In this document: positions 7,751 through 9,045 of the stretch, in pieces
Numbering within the stretch: position 1 is the stretch's first letter
Layout of the letters: every line of letters starts with the position of its first letter
Assembly (NCBI GenBank): GCA_015222115.1
Contig: JADFUO010000411.1
Span: forward strand, 1-9,045
Length of the DNA stretch: 9,045 nucleotides
Origin: Bacteroidota bacterium
Lineage (GTDB): Bacteria; Bacteroidota; Bacteroidia; Bacteroidales; JADFUO01
Reading direction: 5' to 3'
Made by a program: the position numbers and the translations under genes
The notes under the pieces: generated by a model
What the model saw: the letters and a program-made list of their open reading frames with translations, nothing else
What the model was told of the DNA's origin: nothing
Database searches by the model: none

Positions 7751-8395
7751 TTAACTTTTATATGTTTCAAAATATTTGCAAAAACTTTTTATTCCACATT
7801 CATTGCACTTTGGATTACGTGCCTTGCAAATATATCTTCCATGTAAAATAAGCCAGCTATGGGCTGCTCCAATTTTATCCTTTGGGATATTTTTCATTAA
7901 TTGGTTTTCGGTTTGCAGAGGATTTTTTGCATTGGTAGTTAAGCCAATCCTTGCAGCAACCCTGAAAACATGAGTGTCAACAGCCATTGTAGGTTTGTTA
8001 AAAACAACCGATGCTATAACGTTTGCTGTTTTTCTTCCTACACCTGGCAACTTTTGAAGTTCATTAATATCAGAAGGTACTATGTCATTAAAATCATTAA
8101 CCAAAGTTTTTGCCATTCCTATCAGGTGTTTTGTTTTATTATTAGGATATGAGCAGCTTTTTATTATTTCAAATACTTCATCATTTGTTGCTTTTGCAAG
8201 ATTTTTTGCATCTGGAAAGCTTTTTAAAAAAACAGGTGTGATCTTATTCACTCTTTTATCTGTACATTGAGCAGAAAGAATAACAGCAACAAGCAATTGG
8301 TATGGAGTTTTATAAATTAGTTCCGTATCTATGGAAGGCTGATGTTTTATAATGTAATCGATAAAATATTTATATCGCTGTTGTTTTGTAATCAT
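7751..8395 (-). CDS. nth: Endonuclease III (DNA glycosylase/AP lyase)
   Basis: Base-excision repair enzyme that removes oxidised pyrimidines and cleaves the resulting abasic site. The 214-residue length matches the bacterial family. The helix-hairpin-helix LPGVGRKTANV (116-126) carries catalytic Lys122, and the catalytic aspartate is Asp140 in VDTHVFRV (139-146). The C-terminal [4Fe-4S] cluster cysteines are Cys190, Cys197, Cys200 and Cys206, with the exact C-x6-C-x2-C-x5-C spacing. SAQCTDKRVN (41-50) is the usual N-terminal signature. The gene is on the same strand as recA but 212 bp away, so it may or may not share a transcript. Upstream lies a 419-bp non-coding region in which I could not find a good -33/-7 pair for it. 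Confidence 0.97.
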   Translation of the reverse strand: MITKQQRYKYFIDYIIKHQPSIDTELIYKTPYQLLVAVILSAQCTDKRVNKITPVFLKSFPDAKNLAKATNDEVFEIIKSCSYPNNKTKHLIGMAKTLVNDFNDIVPSDINELQKLPGVGRKTANVIASVVFNKPTMAVDTHVFRVAARIGLTTNAKNPLQTENQLMKNIPKDKIGAAHSWLILHGRYICKARNPKCNECGIKSFCKYFETYKS

Positions 8396-8602
8396 TTTTC
8401 TTTTAACATTTTATTAAACTATTTAATACTGAACGCATTATACTTTACAAATATCGAAAAAGCAAAACATCTGGTTATCTGTAAGTTATGTTTGTAAAAT
8501 TTCGCGTACTTGATTTCTATCAGTATAATTTGTGAAAATTCCGTGAAACAAATGTATAAAAAAATAAAATTAAAAAATTAAGAAGTAATAGCCTGAAATA
8601 AA

Positions 8603-8645
8603 AAATCCCGATAAATTGGTAGATATTTACAATTTATCGGAATTT
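8603..8645 (-). terminator. Intrinsic terminator, minus strand
   Basis: CCGATAAATTG (8608-8618) and CAATTTATCGG (8630-8640) form a perfect 11-bp stem with an 11-nt loop. Read on the minus strand the stem is followed by GATTTTTTATTT, the U-tract of a rho-independent terminator. It would end transcription coming from the small gene at 8815-9018 before nth is reached. On the plus strand the tail is a weaker AATTTAAA. Confidence 0.6.
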
Positions 8646-8685
8646 AAAAATTAACTAAAGAATAATTTAGTTTATACTTAAACGC

Positions 8686-8696
8686 ATCCATACGGA
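8686..8696 (+). repeat. ATCCATACGGA motif, copy A
   Basis: An 11-bp near-palindrome continued by CTT. It is identical to the copy at 8742-8752 and differs by one base from ATCCGTACGGA at 46-56 inside the left-end palindromic repeat. Confidence 0.4.
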
Positions 8697-8718
8697 CTTG
8701 TTACACATCGTAAACTTT

Positions 8719-8800
8719 GCGAATGTTGAATTAAATTTCTAATCCATACGGATTCCTAACAGTCATTGGTTTTAAGAAATTTATGTTAGAATAATTTCGC
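8719..8800. repeat. Imperfect hairpin around ATCCATACGGA copy B
   Basis: The arm starting GCGAA (8719) and ending AAATTTCT (8740) is an imperfect reverse complement of 8775-8800, which starts AGAAATTT and ends TTCGC. Between them is AATCC/GGATT (8741-8745 and 8750-8754), a small hairpin. The core with its flank, ATCCATACGGATTCCTAA, matches ATCCGTACGGACTCCTGA at 46-63 in 15 of 18 positions. The arrangement of outer arms around this core is like that of the left-end repeat, although the arms themselves differ. Confidence 0.4.
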
Positions 8801-8814
8801 ATTCTCGTTCAGTG

Positions 8815-9018
8815 TCAGTTTAAAATTAAATTGATATTACCTGTGATTTTTGATTTGAACACAGATAATGACCTTGAATAATTTAAAATGTTTTTTATAA
8901 CTCTTTCGCTCGGCGAAGCATTTAAATAATCAATTTTTTGTTTTGGTTTATTAATTGAAAATTTGGTTTCGTAAAAAGCGTAAAGAATTAAATCACTGAG
9001 AGTAAGGTTTTTTTTCAT
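8815..9018 (-). CDS. Small conserved-looking protein, possibly linked to an ECF sigma factor
   Basis: This is a complete 67-residue protein with no signal peptide or membrane segment. Its N-terminus LTLSDLILYAFYET (5-18) and C-terminus PSERVIKNILNYSRSLSV (36-53) followed by GNINLILN (60-67) resemble, from memory, short uncharacterised Bacteroidota proteins often encoded just downstream of ECF-type sigma-70 factor genes. Those relatives as I recall them are somewhat longer, with a larger middle part, so this copy may be a compact version. The gene would follow a neighbour lying beyond the right edge of the window. The ATG at 9018 is preceded by no clear ribosome binding site. A terminator about 170 bp downstream would close its transcript. 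Function is unknown; an anti-sigma or regulatory role is only a guess. Confidence 0.6.
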   Translation of the reverse strand: MKKNLTLSDLILYAFYETKFSINKPKQKIDYLNASPSERVIKNILNYSRSLSVFKSKITGNINLILN

Positions 9019-9045
9019 AAGCTATGGTTAAGATAATACATATAT

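Larger units (their letters stand above)
8396..8814. other. Non-coding region between nth and the small right-end gene
   Basis: This 419-bp stretch has no supportable gene. It holds an intrinsic terminator for the minus strand (8603-8645), two copies of an ATCCATACGGA motif (8686-8696 and 8742-8752), and an imperfect stem around the second copy. The part nearest nth (8396-8600) is A/T-rich and should contain the nth promoter, but no clear consensus match was found. Confidence 0.5.

Noticed and set aside
7776..8270. Three overlapping plus-strand open frames opposite nth
   Set aside because: All are antisense to a complete endonuclease III gene with intact catalytic and cluster residues.
8488..8535. 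A 15-codon ATG frame in the spacer upstream of nth
   Set aside because: Too short, with no ribosome binding site, no known leader-peptide features and no attenuator structure directly after it.
8686..8752. Pair of ATCCATACGGA repeats as a small CRISPR-like array
   Set aside because: There are only two copies of an 11-bp near-palindrome with one 45-bp gap and no cas genes nearby; this fits an intergenic motif better.

Overview
The window is AT-rich with short A/T-rich spacers and no clear Shine-Dalgarno sequences ahead of its genes. It carries an FeoA-FeoB fusion, a DUF5063-type protein and a short RecA without a long acidic tail. Together these point to a member of the Bacteroidota, probably Bacteroidales-like; the order-level placement is inference. 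No tRNA, rRNA, CRISPR array or complete insertion sequence was seen.

Layout: positions 1-270 are non-coding and begin with a nested palindromic repeat. Two plus-strand genes follow with a 2-nt gap: an alpha-D-phosphohexomutase (phosphoglucomutase/phosphomannomutase type) and a DUF5063-like cytoplasmic protein. A 278-bp spacer then holds a MITE-like element of about 164 bp with terminal inverted repeats. It ends 18 bp before a large plus-strand gene for a FeoA-FeoB ferrous iron transporter. Next come three minus-strand genes read right to left: nth (endonuclease III), recA, and a TPR lipoprotein whose start codon lies inside the end of recA. feoB and the TPR gene converge across a 138-bp gap that contains what looks like the tail of a lost reading frame. 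A 419-bp non-coding stretch upstream of nth holds an intrinsic terminator (minus strand) and two copies of a short motif related to the repeat at position 46. The last gene is a complete 67-residue minus-strand protein of a type I associate with Bacteroidota ECF sigma factor loci.

Functionally this is mostly ordinary chromosome: sugar-phosphate metabolism, iron uptake, base-excision repair and recombination. The least explained parts are the non-coding repeats, the element abutting feoB, the reading-frame fragment at 5370-5510 and the small protein at the right end. I see no convincing previously undescribed multi-gene system.
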